From Baekduia soli (GTDB taxonomy: Bacteria > Actinomycetota > Thermoleophilia > Solirubrobacterales > Solirubrobacteraceae), in contig NZ_CP042430.1 in assembly GCF_007970665.1 (NCBI RefSeq), positions 2,480,001 through 2,544,000 on the forward strand: a stretch of DNA of 64,000 nucleotides. Reading direction: 5' to 3'. Positions 40,169 through 49,566 of this stretch are shown piece by piece (position 1 is the stretch's first letter; each line of letters begins with the position of its first letter). The notes under the pieces were generated by a model. The model was given only the letters and a program-made list of their open reading frames with translations, did no database searches and was not told the DNA's origin. The translations under genes were made by a program, and so were the position numbers.

Positions 40169-41311
40169 ATGGACATGACGACAAGGCGCAGCGGCCCCGG
40201 AGATGGCGGTCGGGGCGGCGTATCGGCCCTGGCGATTGGGTATTGGCGCGCTGTGCCTTCACCGCGGCGAAACGGGCAGGTGGCGCACCGGCGCAGAGCC
40301 GGACGTGCACATGCGCGGTGTCTCGCTGCTGGGGCCATGGTCGTCGCGGTCGCCCTGGCCGGCTGCGGCGACAACGGCCAGAACGCGCTGGATCCCAACA
40401 GCGGCCCGTCGCGGGACATCGCCACGCTGTGGTGGGGCATGCTCATCGCCGCGACGGTCGTGTTCGCCGGCGCGGCCGCCCTGCTCTGGGTCGCCTACCT
40501 GCGCCGCGCCCGGAAGGGGCTTCCGCGCCTGGGCGAGGACGACAGGACCGCGCGCGGCCTCGTCGTCGGCTTCGGCGTGGCGATCCCGATCGTCGTGCTC
40601 GTCGCGCTGTTCGCCGTGGCGAACTTCACCGTGATCGCCAAGACGCAGGCGCCGGCCGCGGGGAGCACGCGGATGACGATCCAGATCATCGGCCACCAGT
40701 GGTTCTGGGAGGTGCGCTACCCCGGCTCGAAGGCCGTCACCGCGAACGAGATCCACATCCCGTCTCGCACGCGCGTCGACGTCGTGGCCACCACGGCCGA
40801 CGTGATCCACAGCCTCTGGGTGCCGGAGATCAACCGCAAGATCGACATGATCCCCGGCCACCGCAACCACATCCTGTTCTATGCCGACCACGACGGCGTC
40901 TTCCGCGGGCAGTGCGCGGAGTACTGCGGTCTGCAGCACGCGCACATGTCGATGAAGGTCATCGCCGAGCCGCCGGCGCGCTTCGCGGCCTGGCTGCGCA
41001 CCATGGCCTCGCCTCGCCGCGCGCCCGCGACCCCCGAGACCCAGCGCGGCGAGCAGGTCTTCCTGGCCAACGCGTGCGCGAGCTGCCACGCGATCCGCGG
41101 CACGCCGGCGGACGGCACCATCGGTCCCGACCTGACCCACCTGGCGACGCGCGGGACGCTGGCCGCGCTGACGATCCCGAACACCCGCGCCGCGCTGACG
41201 CGCTGGATCCGCGATCCCCAGCACATCAAGCCCGGCAGCAAGATGCCTCACATCGACCTCGGCGACCGCGACCTGCAGGCGGTCGTGGCCTACCTGCAGA
41301 GCCTGCGCTGA
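40169..41311 (+). CDS. ctaC: Cytochrome c oxidase subunit II with fused cytochrome c (caa3 type)
   Basis: 380 residues. A lipoprotein signal 'MVVAVALAGCGDN' (lipobox Cys) and two membrane helices precede the CuA domain: 'IIGHQWFWEVRYPG', 'DVIHSLWVPE' (His) and 'GQCAEYCGLQHAHMSM' (Cys, Cys, His, Met). The C-terminal fused cytochrome c has 'NACASCHAIRGTPADGTIGP' and a Met ligand in 'GSKMPHI'. It accepts electrons from the bc complex or cytochrome c and passes them to subunit I. The N-terminus is uncertain: ATG 40169 or GTG 40280 are both possible; the first 50 residues are unconserved. TGA overlaps the ctaD ATG. Confidence 0.9.
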   Translation: MDMTTRRSGPGDGGRGGVSALAIGYWRAVPSPRRNGQVAHRRRAGRAHARCLAAGAMVVAVALAGCGDNGQNALDPNSGPSRDIATLWWGMLIAATVVFAGAAALLWVAYLRRARKGLPRLGEDDRTARGLVVGFGVAIPIVVLVALFAVANFTVIAKTQAPAAGSTRMTIQIIGHQWFWEVRYPGSKAVTANEIHIPSRTRVDVVATTADVIHSLWVPEINRKIDMIPGHRNHILFYADHDGVFRGQCAEYCGLQHAHMSMKVIAEPPARFAAWLRTMASPRRAPATPETQRGEQVFLANACASCHAIRGTPADGTIGPDLTHLATRGTLAALTIPNTRAALTRWIRDPQHIKPGSKMPHIDLGDRDLQAVVAYLQSLR

Positions 41312-43221
41312 TGTCCGCGATCGCGTCTGCGACCCCCGCCGGCCAGGCCCGCGTGCAGCGCCTCGAGCGGATCTGGGCCGAGCGGCCCGGCCTGGTCGGC
41401 TGGCTCACGACGACCGACCACAAGCGCATCGGGCTCCTCTATCTGTTCGCGAGCCTCGTGTTCTTCGCCGCCGGCGGCGTCGAGGCGCTCCTCGTCCGCA
41501 CCCAGCTGGCCGCCCCGAACCAGCACGTGCTCGGCCCCGCCGCCTACGACGAGACCTTCACGATGCACGGGATCACGATGATCTTCCTCTTCGTGATCCC
41601 GATCACCACGGGGGCCTTCGGGAACTACCTGCTGCCGTTGATGATCGGCGCGCGCGACATGGCCTTCCCACGGCTGAACGCGCTGTCGTTCTGGCTGTTC
41701 GCCGGTTCGGGACTGTTCCTCTACATGTCGATGATCGTCGGGCAGGCGCCGTCGGCCGGCTGGTTCAACTACGTGCCGCTCGCCTCGCGCGCGTACAGCC
41801 CCGACAAGGGCATCGACTTCTACTCCTACGGGTTGATCTTCAACGCGATCGCGAGCACCGCGGCGTCCGTCAACTTCATCGTCACCATCTTCAAGCTGCG
41901 CGCGCCGGGCATGTCGCTGAACCGCATGCCGCTGTTCTGCTACGCCTTCCTGGCGGTGTCGTTCTCGCTGCTGTTCGCGCTGCCGTTCCTCAGCGTCGCG
42001 CTGATCCTGCTCGAGCTCGACCGACAACTCGGCTTCCACTTCTACGACGCCGCCGCGGGCGGCGACCCCCTCCTGTGGCAGCACCTCTTCTGGCTCTTCG
42101 GCCACCCCGAGGTGTACATCATCATCCTCCCGGCCTTCGGGTTCGCGACCTCCATCATCCCCACCTTCGTCCGCCGCCGGATGGTGGCCTTCCCGCTCGT
42201 CGCACTGGCCGAGCTGCTGGTGGGCTTCCTCGGCTTCGGCGTCTGGGCGCACCACATGTTCGCCGTCGGCCTGTCGACGTCGACGACGACCTACTTCGCC
42301 GCGGCCAGCCTGATCATCGTCATCCCCAGCGCGATCCAGATCTTCGCCTGGATCACGACGATCCTGACCGGTCTGCCGCGGTTCACCACGCCGCTGCTGT
42401 TCATCATCGGCTTCATCCTGTTCTTCCTGCTGGGCGGACTGACCGGGATCATGTTCGCGGCGATCCCGTTCGATCAGCAGCTGACCGACACCTACTTCGT
42501 CGTCGCGCACTTCCACTTCGTGATCTTCGGCGCCGCGGTGTTCCCGATCCTCGGCGGTCTCTTCTACTGGTTCCCCAAGGTGACCGGGCGGCTGTACCAC
42601 GAGCGCACCGGGCAGATCAGCTTCTGGATCACGTTCGTGGGGACGCTGCTCACGTTCTTCCCCATGCACATCCTCGGCCTGCTCGGGATGCCTCGGCGTG
42701 ACTACACCTACCCGTCCGGACTGGGCTGGGGCGGCTTCAACCTGCTGGAGACGATCGGGGCCTACGTGCTGACCGCCGGGTTGCTGCTGATCGTGGGCAA
42801 CCTGCTCTACAGCCTGCGCCGTGGCGCGCCGGCCGGCAACGACCCGTGGTCGGGCGCCACGCTGGAGTGGTCGACGACCTCGCCGCCCCCGGCCTACAAC
42901 TTCCCGGTCATCCCCGTCGTGTCCAGCGCCTACGCGATGTGGGACGAGGACGACCGGCGCGCCGACGCGGCACGTCTGAACCGCGGCGAGCTCGTCCTCG
43001 AGCGCGGGCACGAGACGGTGGCCTCCACCGTCCAGGACGGCGACTGGGACGAGGTGCTCACGATGCCCTCCGAGTCGCCCTGGCCGATCACGCTGGCCAT
43101 TGCGGTCACGGCGATGTTCGCGATGCTGCTGCTCGAGCACTTCGTGACCGCGGGCGTGTTCGGTGGCGTAGCGCTGCTCGCGCTGCTCGGATGGCATACG
43201 ACCGAGCCGCAGGAGTCATGA
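41311..43221 (+). CDS. ctaD: Cytochrome c oxidase subunit I
   Basis: 636-residue haem-copper oxidase core, twelve helices plus an extra subunit-III-like C-terminal helix pair. Haem a ligand His in 'TMHGITMIF', CuB ligands in 'FGHPEVYI' (His265, Glu267, Tyr269) and 'WAHHMFAVG', haem a3/a His pair in 'VVAHFHFVIFGAA'. The K-channel position is different: where A-type enzymes have IKIFSW, this has 'IPSAIQIFAW', Gln343 replacing Lys. The Glu of HPEVY is kept, so it is A1-like. Drives O2 reduction to water with proton pumping. Overlaps ctaE by 4 bp. Confidence 0.95.
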   Translation: MSAIASATPAGQARVQRLERIWAERPGLVGWLTTTDHKRIGLLYLFASLVFFAAGGVEALLVRTQLAAPNQHVLGPAAYDETFTMHGITMIFLFVIPITTGAFGNYLLPLMIGARDMAFPRLNALSFWLFAGSGLFLYMSMIVGQAPSAGWFNYVPLASRAYSPDKGIDFYSYGLIFNAIASTAASVNFIVTIFKLRAPGMSLNRMPLFCYAFLAVSFSLLFALPFLSVALILLELDRQLGFHFYDAAAGGDPLLWQHLFWLFGHPEVYIIILPAFGFATSIIPTFVRRRMVAFPLVALAELLVGFLGFGVWAHHMFAVGLSTSTTTYFAAASLIIVIPSAIQIFAWITTILTGLPRFTTPLLFIIGFILFFLLGGLTGIMFAAIPFDQQLTDTYFVVAHFHFVIFGAAVFPILGGLFYWFPKVTGRLYHERTGQISFWITFVGTLLTFFPMHILGLLGMPRRDYTYPSGLGWGGFNLLETIGAYVLTAGLLLIVGNLLYSLRRGAPAGNDPWSGATLEWSTTSPPPAYNFPVIPVVSSAYAMWDEDDRRADAARLNRGELVLERGHETVASTVQDGDWDEVLTMPSESPWPITLAIAVTAMFAMLLLEHFVTAGVFGGVALLALLGWHTTEPQES

Positions 43222-43838
43222 GCTCGGTCCCGCGCAGCCTGCAGGCCACCGACCCCGCCGCCGTGCGGGCGGTCGCCGCCCGCCGGCGCGCGGCGCCGAG
43301 CGGCTGGTGGGGCATGCTGCTGCTGATCGGGACGGAGGCGACGCTGCTCGCGGCGCTCGTCGCGACGTACTGGTACCTGCGCTTTCGGGCCACGAGCTGG
43401 CCGCCGCCGGGCGTGCCCGAGCCGAAGGTCGTGCTGCCGCTGATCCTGCTCGGCGTGCTGCTCGCCACGAGCATCCCCATGCAGGCCGCGGCACGCGCCG
43501 CGCGCACCGGGCGCCTGAGCGCCACCCGGTCCCTGCTGATCCTCGCGCTGCTCGTGCAGGCCGGCTACCTGGCCGTGCAGATCGTCGAGCTGCGCCTCGA
43601 CCTGCTCGACTTCAGCCCCACCCGCACGGCGTACGGCTCGGCCTACTTCGCCATGGTCGTCGCCCACCACGTCCACGTGGCGGTCGGCCTGGCGCTCAGC
43701 CTCGGGATGCTGGGGCGCCTGCTCGGCGGCCTCACCGAGTACCGCACGATCGGCGTCCGCGCGATCACGCTGTACTGGCACTTCGTCAACGTCATGGCGA
43801 TCGTCGTCGTGCTGACCCAGATCTCGGCGGCGCTGTGA
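43218..43838 (+). CDS. ctaE: Cytochrome c oxidase subunit III
   Basis: 206 residues, about five helices. 'WWGMLLLIGTEATLLAALVA' with 'YWYLRFR', 'FAMVVAHHVHVAVGLALSLG' and the C-terminal 'ITLYWHFVNVMAIVVVLTQI' are characteristic of COX3, which stabilises the proton-pumping core. The two N-terminal helices of longer forms are missing, as in actinobacterial CtaE. Starts at ATGA overlap with ctaD. Confidence 0.92.
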   Translation: MSSVPRSLQATDPAAVRAVAARRRAAPSGWWGMLLLIGTEATLLAALVATYWYLRFRATSWPPPGVPEPKVVLPLILLGVLLATSIPMQAAARAARTGRLSATRSLLILALLVQAGYLAVQIVELRLDLLDFSPTRTAYGSAYFAMVVAHHVHVAVGLALSLGMLGRLLGGLTEYRTIGVRAITLYWHFVNVMAIVVVLTQISAAL

Positions 43839-44221
43839 GGGTCGCCGGCCGTGACCTCCCGCTGGCGGCGCTGCAGTGGCTCGGCCTGCTCGCCGCGCCC
43901 GCCGCGGTGCTGTCCCAGCAGATCTTCGGCGTCGCGCTGACGCTCGCCCAGTGCAACGCGGCGGGTCGCAGCTGGCAGCTGCCCGTCCACGCGCTGAGCG
44001 CGGCGGCCACCGCCGTGGCCGCGGTCGTCGCCGCGCTCGGCGTGATCGCCGCGGTCCTGGCGCTGCAGGCCACTGCAGGGGTCGAGGACCAGGCGGCCCC
44101 GCCCCCCGGCCGGGTCCACTTCCTCGCCGTCGTCGGCCTGACGGTCAGCCCGCTGCTGCTGGCCGTGATCCTGATGGACGGCTTCGGCGTCGGCTTCCAC
44201 GAGGCGTGCCGGCAGTCATGA
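43835..44221 (+). CDS. Small membrane protein in the oxidase operon
   Basis: 128 residues, GTG start overlapping the ctaE stop. Three or four hydrophobic helices ('LQWLGLLAAPAAVLSQQIFG', 'ALSAAATAVAAVVAALGVIA', 'HFLAVVGLTVSPLLLAVILM') and one Cys in 'LAQCNAAGRSW'. No family recognised. Its place between ctaE and qcrC and the 4-base overlaps on both sides imply an accessory subunit or assembly factor of the caa3/bc supercomplex. Confidence 0.65.
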   Translation: MRVAGRDLPLAALQWLGLLAAPAAVLSQQIFGVALTLAQCNAAGRSWQLPVHALSAAATAVAAVVAALGVIAAVLALQATAGVEDQAAPPPGRVHFLAVVGLTVSPLLLAVILMDGFGVGFHEACRQS

Positions 44222-45045
44222 GCGCCGCGCGGCAGCACCACCGCCTCCGGCCCCGCGCGCTGATCGGCGGCGTGCTGGCGGTCGTGCTCGCGCTGGGCGC
44301 CGCGCCCGCCGGCGCCCAGCCCCCCGTGGGCATCGTGCGCCCCGACCCCGCCCAGGAGCGCACGATGAGCCCCGCCCAGCTCGGCGCCCAGCTGTTCGCC
44401 GGCAACTGTGCGAGCTGCCACGGCGACCGAGGCCAGGGCGTCCTCCCCGGCACGCAGCCCAACGGCGTCGGCGACGTCAAGGCGGCGGGCCCCTCGCTGC
44501 GCGGCGTCGGCGCGCTGGCCGTCGACTTCTACCTGCGCACGGGCTACATGCCGCTCGGCCGCCCCGGCGCCCAGCCCGAGCGCAGCCGCGTCCTCCTGCG
44601 CGACAACGAGATCCGGGCGCTGATCACGTATGTGGGCTCGCTGGGGAAGGGCCCGCCGGTGCCGCGGGTCGACGTGCAGGCCGGCAACCTGGGCGAGGGA
44701 CGGGAGCTGTTCACCGAGCACTGCGCCGGCTGCCACCAGGTCGTCGCCCAGGGCGGCGTCGTCACGGGCGCGCGCGTCCCACCGCTGGAGAAGGCCACGC
44801 CCCAGCAGGTCGCCGAGGCCATCCGCATCGGTCCGTACCTGATGCCGCACTTCGACAAGCGCCAGATCAGCGACGCGCAGGTGCAGTCGATCGCGCGCTA
44901 CGTCCAGTGGACGCACAGCCCGGACGACGCCGGCGGCTGGGGCCTGGGCAACCTCGGGCCGTTCTCGGAGGGCATCGTCACGTGGCTCGTGGCCATCGTC
45001 GTGCTCATCGCCACGTGCATCGTCATCGCCTGGAGGCGGACATGA
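44218..45045 (+). CDS. qcrC: Dihaem cytochrome c subunit of the bc complex
   Basis: 275 residues. A signal/TM segment 'LIGGVLAVVLALGAAPAGA' is followed by two haem-c sites: 'FAGNCASCHGDRGQGV' and 'FTEHCAGCHQVVAQGGVV', with Met ligands likely in 'GYMPLGRP' and 'YLMPHFDKRQIS'. A C-terminal helix ('TWLVAIVVLIATCIVIAW') anchors it. This is the actinobacterial QcrC layout that takes electrons from the Rieske centre to the oxidase in a direct supercomplex, without soluble cytochrome c. Confidence 0.92.
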   Translation: MSAARQHHRLRPRALIGGVLAVVLALGAAPAGAQPPVGIVRPDPAQERTMSPAQLGAQLFAGNCASCHGDRGQGVLPGTQPNGVGDVKAAGPSLRGVGALAVDFYLRTGYMPLGRPGAQPERSRVLLRDNEIRALITYVGSLGKGPPVPRVDVQAGNLGEGRELFTEHCAGCHQVVAQGGVVTGARVPPLEKATPQQVAEAIRIGPYLMPHFDKRQISDAQVQSIARYVQWTHSPDDAGGWGLGNLGPFSEGIVTWLVAIVVLIATCIVIAWRRT

Positions 45046-46036
45046 GACGCATCGGACGCGGGCTGCTGGCGCTGATCATCCTGCTGACGGCGTGGACGCG
45101 GCGCGGGGAGGTCACGGGCTCACGCCGCCGGCGCATCGTCCCCCGGGCGAGCCCGACCGGCGCGCCGAGCTGGTGGTGATCGCCCTGCTGATGGCCGCCA
45201 CGCTCAGCGCCGCGGGGTTCATCGTCGTCTACGCCATCGACCGGATCGGCAGCCAGACGCAGCTGCTCGGCCTCGCGCTCGCGCTGTGCCTGGTCTTCCT
45301 GGCGGCCGCGCTGACGATCGTCGGGCAGCGGCTCGTCGTGACCGAGGACAACGAGGAGGACTACCCGCCGCCCGGTCATCCCGAGGCGCAGCAGGATCTG
45401 GTCCAGATCGTCGAGGAGAGCGGAAGCCGCATCACGCGCAAGCGGCTGCTGACCGCGGCCGGCGGCACCGCCGCGACCGCGCTGGGCGCCGCGATCGTGA
45501 CCCCGGCCCTGTCTCTGGGACCGTGGCTGGACACCTCCAGCCTCAAGCACTCGCCGTGGCGCCGCGGGCTGCGGCTGATCGGCAGCGACGGGCTCCCGCT
45601 CTTCGCCGACCACGTCGCCGTGGGCACGTTCTACACCGCCTTCCCCGAGCACGCCAACCGCGACGACCTCGCCTCGTCGGTGGTCGTGGTGCGCCTGCCG
45701 ACGGCAGACCTGCGGCTGCCGGCGGAGCGGCGCGCATGGGCACCGCAGGGCATCCTGGCCTACTCGAAGATCTGCACGCACGCCGGCTGCGCGATCGCGC
45801 TGTACCGCAAGCCGACGTTCGCGCCCGAGCAGCCGCGTCCCGCGCTCGTGTGCCCGTGCCACTACTCGACGTTCGACCCCGCCCGCGGCGGCAAGGTGCT
45901 CTTCGGTCCCGCGGGCCGGCCCCTGCCGCAGCTGCCGCTGACCATCGGCAACGACGGGATCGTGCGCGCCGCCGGGGACTTCTCGGGCCCGGTCGGCCCC
46001 TCGTGGAGCAGCGTGCGGCGGGGTCGGGCGACGTGA
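45042..46036 (+). CDS. qcrA: Rieske iron-sulfur subunit of the bc complex, frameshifted at 45140-45144
   Basis: ATG 45042 overlaps the qcrC stop (ATGA) and reads 'MRRIGRGLLALIILLTAW' ... 'RRRRIV'. Restoring one C in the run at 45140-45144 continues as 'PPGEPDRRAELVVIALLMAA', then two further helices. The C-terminal Rieske domain has 'ICTHAGCAIALY' and 'CPCHYSTFDPARGGKV', the CxH and CxxH ligands of the 2Fe-2S cluster. The corrected length is 331 residues, right for actinobacterial QcrA with its extra N-terminal helices. It moves electrons from menaquinol to QcrC. Confidence 0.88.
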
Positions 46037-47454
46037 GGCTGCAGCGCGTCGTCTCGGCCATCGACGAGCGCAGCGGGGCCTCGCCGCTGTTCGTCAAGGC
46101 CCTGCGCTACCTGTTCCCCGACCACTGGTCGTTCCTGCTCGGCGAGGTCGCGCTCTACGCGTTCATGGTGCTCGTCGGCACCGGGATCTACCTCACCCTG
46201 TTCTTCGAGCCCAGCCTCGGGCAGACGACCTACCACGGCACGTACGCCCCGCTCCAGGGTGCGCACATGAGCGAGGCCTACAAGTCGGCCATCGACATCT
46301 CGTTCCGCTACAAGGCCGGGCTGCTCATGCGCCAGACCCACCACTGGGCCGCCGACGTCTTCGTGGCCGCCATCGTGGTGCACCTCATGCGCGTCTTCTT
46401 CACCGGCGCGTTCCGCAAGCCGCGCGAGCTGACGTGGGTCGTCGGCCTGGCCATCCTGTTCAGCGCGCTGCTGGAGGGCTACCTCGGCTACTCCATGGTC
46501 GACGACCTGCTCTCGGGCATGGGCCTGGCCATCGGCTACGGCGTCGCGCTCTCGCTGCCGGTCATCGGCGGCAACCTCGGCGTCGGCCTGTGGGGCTCGC
46601 CGTTCCCGGGCGACCACGCGTTCGAGTCGCGGATGTACATCGGGCACGTCCTGATCTTCCCGGTGCTGATCGGCCTGCTGATCGGCCTGCACCTCACGCT
46701 CGTCGCGGCGCGACACCACACGCAGTTCGCCAAGCGCCCCCGCCAGACCAACAGGCGGCTGGTCGGCGTGCCGGCGTTCCCCGGCCAGGCGCCGCGCTCG
46801 CTGGCGCTGCTGCTGGCCGTCGCCGCGGTGCTCTTCGCGCTCGGCGGCCTCGTCCAGATCAACCCGATCTGGCAGTGGGGCCCCTACGAGACGTCCCTGG
46901 GCACCAACGGCGCCCAGCCCGACTGGTACCTGGGCTGGCTGATCGGCGCCCTGCGGCTGATGCCGGGCTTCGACGTCACGATCGGCGATTACACGCTCAT
47001 CCCCAACCCGTTCTGGGGCGGGGTGCTGTTCCCGATCGTCGTGCTCGGCGTCCTGGTGGCGGTGCCATGGGCCGAACGGCGTCTCACGGGGGACCGCGGC
47101 GTCCACAACCTCGCCGACCGGCCCCGCGACGCGCCCAGGCGCACCGCGTTCGGTGTCGCCTTCCTGACCTGGGTGGGGCTGATCTTCTTCGCCGGCAGCG
47201 CCGACCGCCTGTACGTCTTCCTCGGCGTCAGCTACGAGTCGATGATCTGGATCTACCGGGCGGTCACCGTCGCGGTGCCGATCGGGCTCTTCCTCGTGGT
47301 GCTCGCCGTCTGCCGGCAACTGCAGGAGGGCGACCGCCAGCAGGCGGACCGCGAGCGCGCCGAGCGCGAGGCGGAGGACGCCGAGCGCGAGGCGGGCCGC
47401 GGGCTTCAACTGGACGGCGGCGAGCCGCCGCGGGCGCCGGCGGCGGGCCCGTAG
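46033..47454 (+). CDS. qcrB: Cytochrome b subunit of the bc complex
   Basis: 473 residues starting at GTG 46033 (ATGA-type overlap). Haem b ligands in 'RQTHHWAADVFVAAIVVHLM' and 'IGHVLIFPVLIGLLIGLHLT'; quinone-site segments include 'GYLGYSMVDDLLSGMG' and 'NPIWQWGPYE'. Eight or more helices and a charged coiled tail ('DRQQADRERAEREAEDAERE'), as in actinobacterial QcrB. Oxidises menaquinol and translocates protons. Its last 49 bases overlap the end of the convergent ctaG gene. Confidence 0.93.
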   Translation: MRLQRVVSAIDERSGASPLFVKALRYLFPDHWSFLLGEVALYAFMVLVGTGIYLTLFFEPSLGQTTYHGTYAPLQGAHMSEAYKSAIDISFRYKAGLLMRQTHHWAADVFVAAIVVHLMRVFFTGAFRKPRELTWVVGLAILFSALLEGYLGYSMVDDLLSGMGLAIGYGVALSLPVIGGNLGVGLWGSPFPGDHAFESRMYIGHVLIFPVLIGLLIGLHLTLVAARHHTQFAKRPRQTNRRLVGVPAFPGQAPRSLALLLAVAAVLFALGGLVQINPIWQWGPYETSLGTNGAQPDWYLGWLIGALRLMPGFDVTIGDYTLIPNPFWGGVLFPIVVLGVLVAVPWAERRLTGDRGVHNLADRPRDAPRRTAFGVAFLTWVGLIFFAGSADRLYVFLGVSYESMIWIYRAVTVAVPIGLFLVVLAVCRQLQEGDRQQADRERAEREAEDAEREAGRGLQLDGGEPPRAPAAGP

Positions 47455-48266
47455 CGCGCCGCGCGGGCCGCGGCCTCGGCCGAGGCGCCGCCGTCGAGCA
47501 GCGCCTGGCGCACCTCGGCCTCGCGCACCCAGCGCAGGAACAGCAAGGAGAACGCCACGACCGTGATCGTGCCGCCCTCGACGAACATCAGGCCGCCCCC
47601 GATGGCCTGGTCGGTCAGCGGCGCGATGCCCCACCGCTGCTCGCCCGGGCCGTAGTTGGGGTAGAAGACGTGGCCCGACCAGATCAGCGTGAGCGCCAGC
47701 GTCCCGCCGATGATGCGCATGACCAGGACGTAGACCGCCTTCTGCGCGGTGCCCATCCAACGCGGCCCGGGCAGGGGCTCGACGACCGCCGCCCACGCCA
47801 GCGCGCCCGTCGCGAAGAACATCATGTGCTCGAGCGCGTGGACGCCGGAGTGGGCGAGCGCCGCCTGGTACAGCGGCGGCAGGTGCCAGCCCCACAGCGT
47901 CATCGCCCACAGCGGCAGGGCGACGAGCGGGTGGCCCGTCCACCGTAGGCGGCGCACCGGCGCCAGCGCCAGCAGCGGGCGCAGGAGCCGGCCGTCCAGG
48001 CCCATGACGACCGCGAGCGGCGCAAGGTCGCCGAGCAGCAGGTGCTGGCCCATGTGCAGGTAGAACACGCGCTCCTCGCCGAGGCGGTCCAGCGGCGAGA
48101 CCAGCGCGACCACCACCAGCCCCAGCCCGAGCGCGAACCAGGCGACCCGGCGACGCTCCACCGGCCGGCCCCGGCGGCGCAGCCTCCGGGCTCGGACCGC
48201 GTAGCCGACGCCGGCCGCGGCGACCGGCGCGAGGGCCAACGGGTCGAGCGACCACCATCCGAGCAT
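47406..48266 (-). CDS. ctaG: CtaG-like oxidase assembly/copper protein
   Basis: 286 residues from ATG 48266. Seven membrane helices; the conserved 'FYLHMGQHLLLGDLAPLAVV', 'MTLWGWHLPPLYQAALAHSG' and 'HALEHMMFFATGALAWAAV' histidine-rich segments match the caa3_CtaG family. In Bacillus this protein is needed for functional caa3 oxidase assembly, probably by copper delivery. Position next to the caa3 operon supports that role here. Confidence 0.88.
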   Translation of the reverse strand: MLGWWSLDPLALAPVAAAGVGYAVRARRLRRRGRPVERRRVAWFALGLGLVVVALVSPLDRLGEERVFYLHMGQHLLLGDLAPLAVVMGLDGRLLRPLLALAPVRRLRWTGHPLVALPLWAMTLWGWHLPPLYQAALAHSGVHALEHMMFFATGALAWAAVVEPLPGPRWMGTAQKAVYVLVMRIIGGTLALTLIWSGHVFYPNYGPGEQRWGIAPLTDQAIGGGLMFVEGGTITVVAFSLLFLRWVREAEVRQALLDGGASAEAAARAARYGPAAGARGGSPPSS

Positions 48267-48276
48267 CTCGGGCGCC

Positions 48277-49566
48277 CTACCCGCTGCCGATGCCGGCCAG
48301 CAGATGTCGCCGGATGTCGGCGTCAAGCGTCGCGCGGTCCCGGTACTCGCCCTGATGGGTCGCGATCACGCGCCCGGCGCGATCGAGGAAGAACGTCGTC
48401 GGCAGCCCGAAGAAGCCGGGCAGGCCGGAGCCGGCCGCGCCGCTTGCGCCGGCGTAGCTGGGGTAGCTCGGCTGCGCGGCGGCGAGCAGCCGCCGGCCGG
48501 CGGCGGCCTGGTCGTTGACGTCGAGGCCGAGGAACGCGACCTGACGGCCGAAGCGCGCGGCGGCGCCCGCCAGCAGCGGCAGCTCGGTCCGGCACGGCGG
48601 GCACCACGACGCCCAGGCGTTGACGACCACGGGCCGGCCGCGCAGCGCCGCCAGCCGCGCGCGGAAGGCGGCGGTGCCGCCATCCAGCAGGCGGCCGCCC
48701 TGGGCGTGCAGCGCGGCCAGCGGCGCCGGGGAGCCCGTCAGCGCGGCCCGGGCCTCGGCCGCGGTCGGCGCGGCGCCCGCGCCCGCGCCCGGCGCGGCGG
48801 GCCGGCCCATGACGGCCAGCAGGTCGGCGTACAGGCCCTCGACGGTCCACGGCGCCCGCGGATGGAGCAGGTTCTCACGCCCGGTCGCGTCGAGCATCGC
48901 GGTCAGCCGCTTTGGCAGGACGCCGACGCGGGGCATCCCCGTGATGGCGACGCGCAACCGGCCGCGCGGGTCGACGACGAAGACCCCGTCGCTGTGCTGG
49001 ACGTCGAAGCGCAGCGGGCGGTGCGTCCACGAGTCGGTGTCCGCCGGGACGCCCTCCGGCGTGCGTCGGTAGGCGATGCCCAGCGCGCTCCACAGTCGGT
49101 GGATCTGCGCGGGGGACCCCGTGAGGTAGCGGATCGTGGCGCCCGTGCGCCGCTTCCACGCGCGCACGCGCGCGGGCGAGTCACGCCAAGGGTCGACCGT
49201 CGCCTCGGCCACGACGACCCGGTCGCCGAGACCGTCGTCCTGCAGCCGGCGGCGCAGACCTTCCAGGGCACCGGTCGTCAGCGGGCACACCTCGCGGCAG
49301 AGCGTGAGCGACGGGGCGATGACGAGATAACGGCCGCGAAACGCCGCCAGGGACGTCGGGCGCCCGCGCTCGTCGCGCAGGCCGAGGGACCCGACCGGCC
49401 GGTCGACAGCGACGCCCTCGGCCAGCGACGAGGTCGGGACCGCCCCAGCCTGCTTCGTACCACGCCCCACGCCAAGGCCCAGGAAGGCCACGACGTCGGC
49501 CACGACGAGCACGGCGCCGACAGCCAGCAACGCGCGCCCGATGCGTTCGATGCGCGACACGTCCAA
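48277..49566 (-). CDS. Sco1-like domain fused to a TlpA/ResA-like thioredoxin
   Basis: 429 residues. After an N-terminal anchor ('ALLAVGAVLVVADVVAFLGL') residues about 60-230 form an Sco1/SenC domain with 'LTLCREVCPLTTGALEG' (CxxxCP copper motif) and a distal His in 'SDGVFVVDPRG' context. Residues about 290-429 form a TlpA-like thioredoxin with 'NAWASWCPPCRTELPLL' (WCPPC) and 'GLPTTFFLDRAGRVIATHQG'. The two functions, CuA copper delivery and thiol reduction of the CuA Cys pair, are normally on separate proteins. The gene is upstream of, and close to, ctaG on the same strand. Confidence 0.88.
   Translation of the reverse strand: MDVSRIERIGRALLAVGAVLVVADVVAFLGLGVGRGTKQAGAVPTSSLAEGVAVDRPVGSLGLRDERGRPTSLAAFRGRYLVIAPSLTLCREVCPLTTGALEGLRRRLQDDGLGDRVVVAEATVDPWRDSPARVRAWKRRTGATIRYLTGSPAQIHRLWSALGIAYRRTPEGVPADTDSWTHRPLRFDVQHSDGVFVVDPRGRLRVAITGMPRVGVLPKRLTAMLDATGRENLLHPRAPWTVEGLYADLLAVMGRPAAPGAGAGAAPTAAEARAALTGSPAPLAALHAQGGRLLDGGTAAFRARLAALRGRPVVVNAWASWCPPCRTELPLLAGAAARFGRQVAFLGLDVNDQAAAGRRLLAAAQPSYPSYAGASGAAGSGLPGFFGLPTTFFLDRAGRVIATHQGEYRDRATLDADIRRHLLAGIGSG

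Noticed and set aside
41290-43197. A 635-codon minus-strand frame across ctaD
   Set aside because: Complete shadow of ctaD; its translation is full of Arg, Glu and His repeats typical of reversed GC-rich codons.
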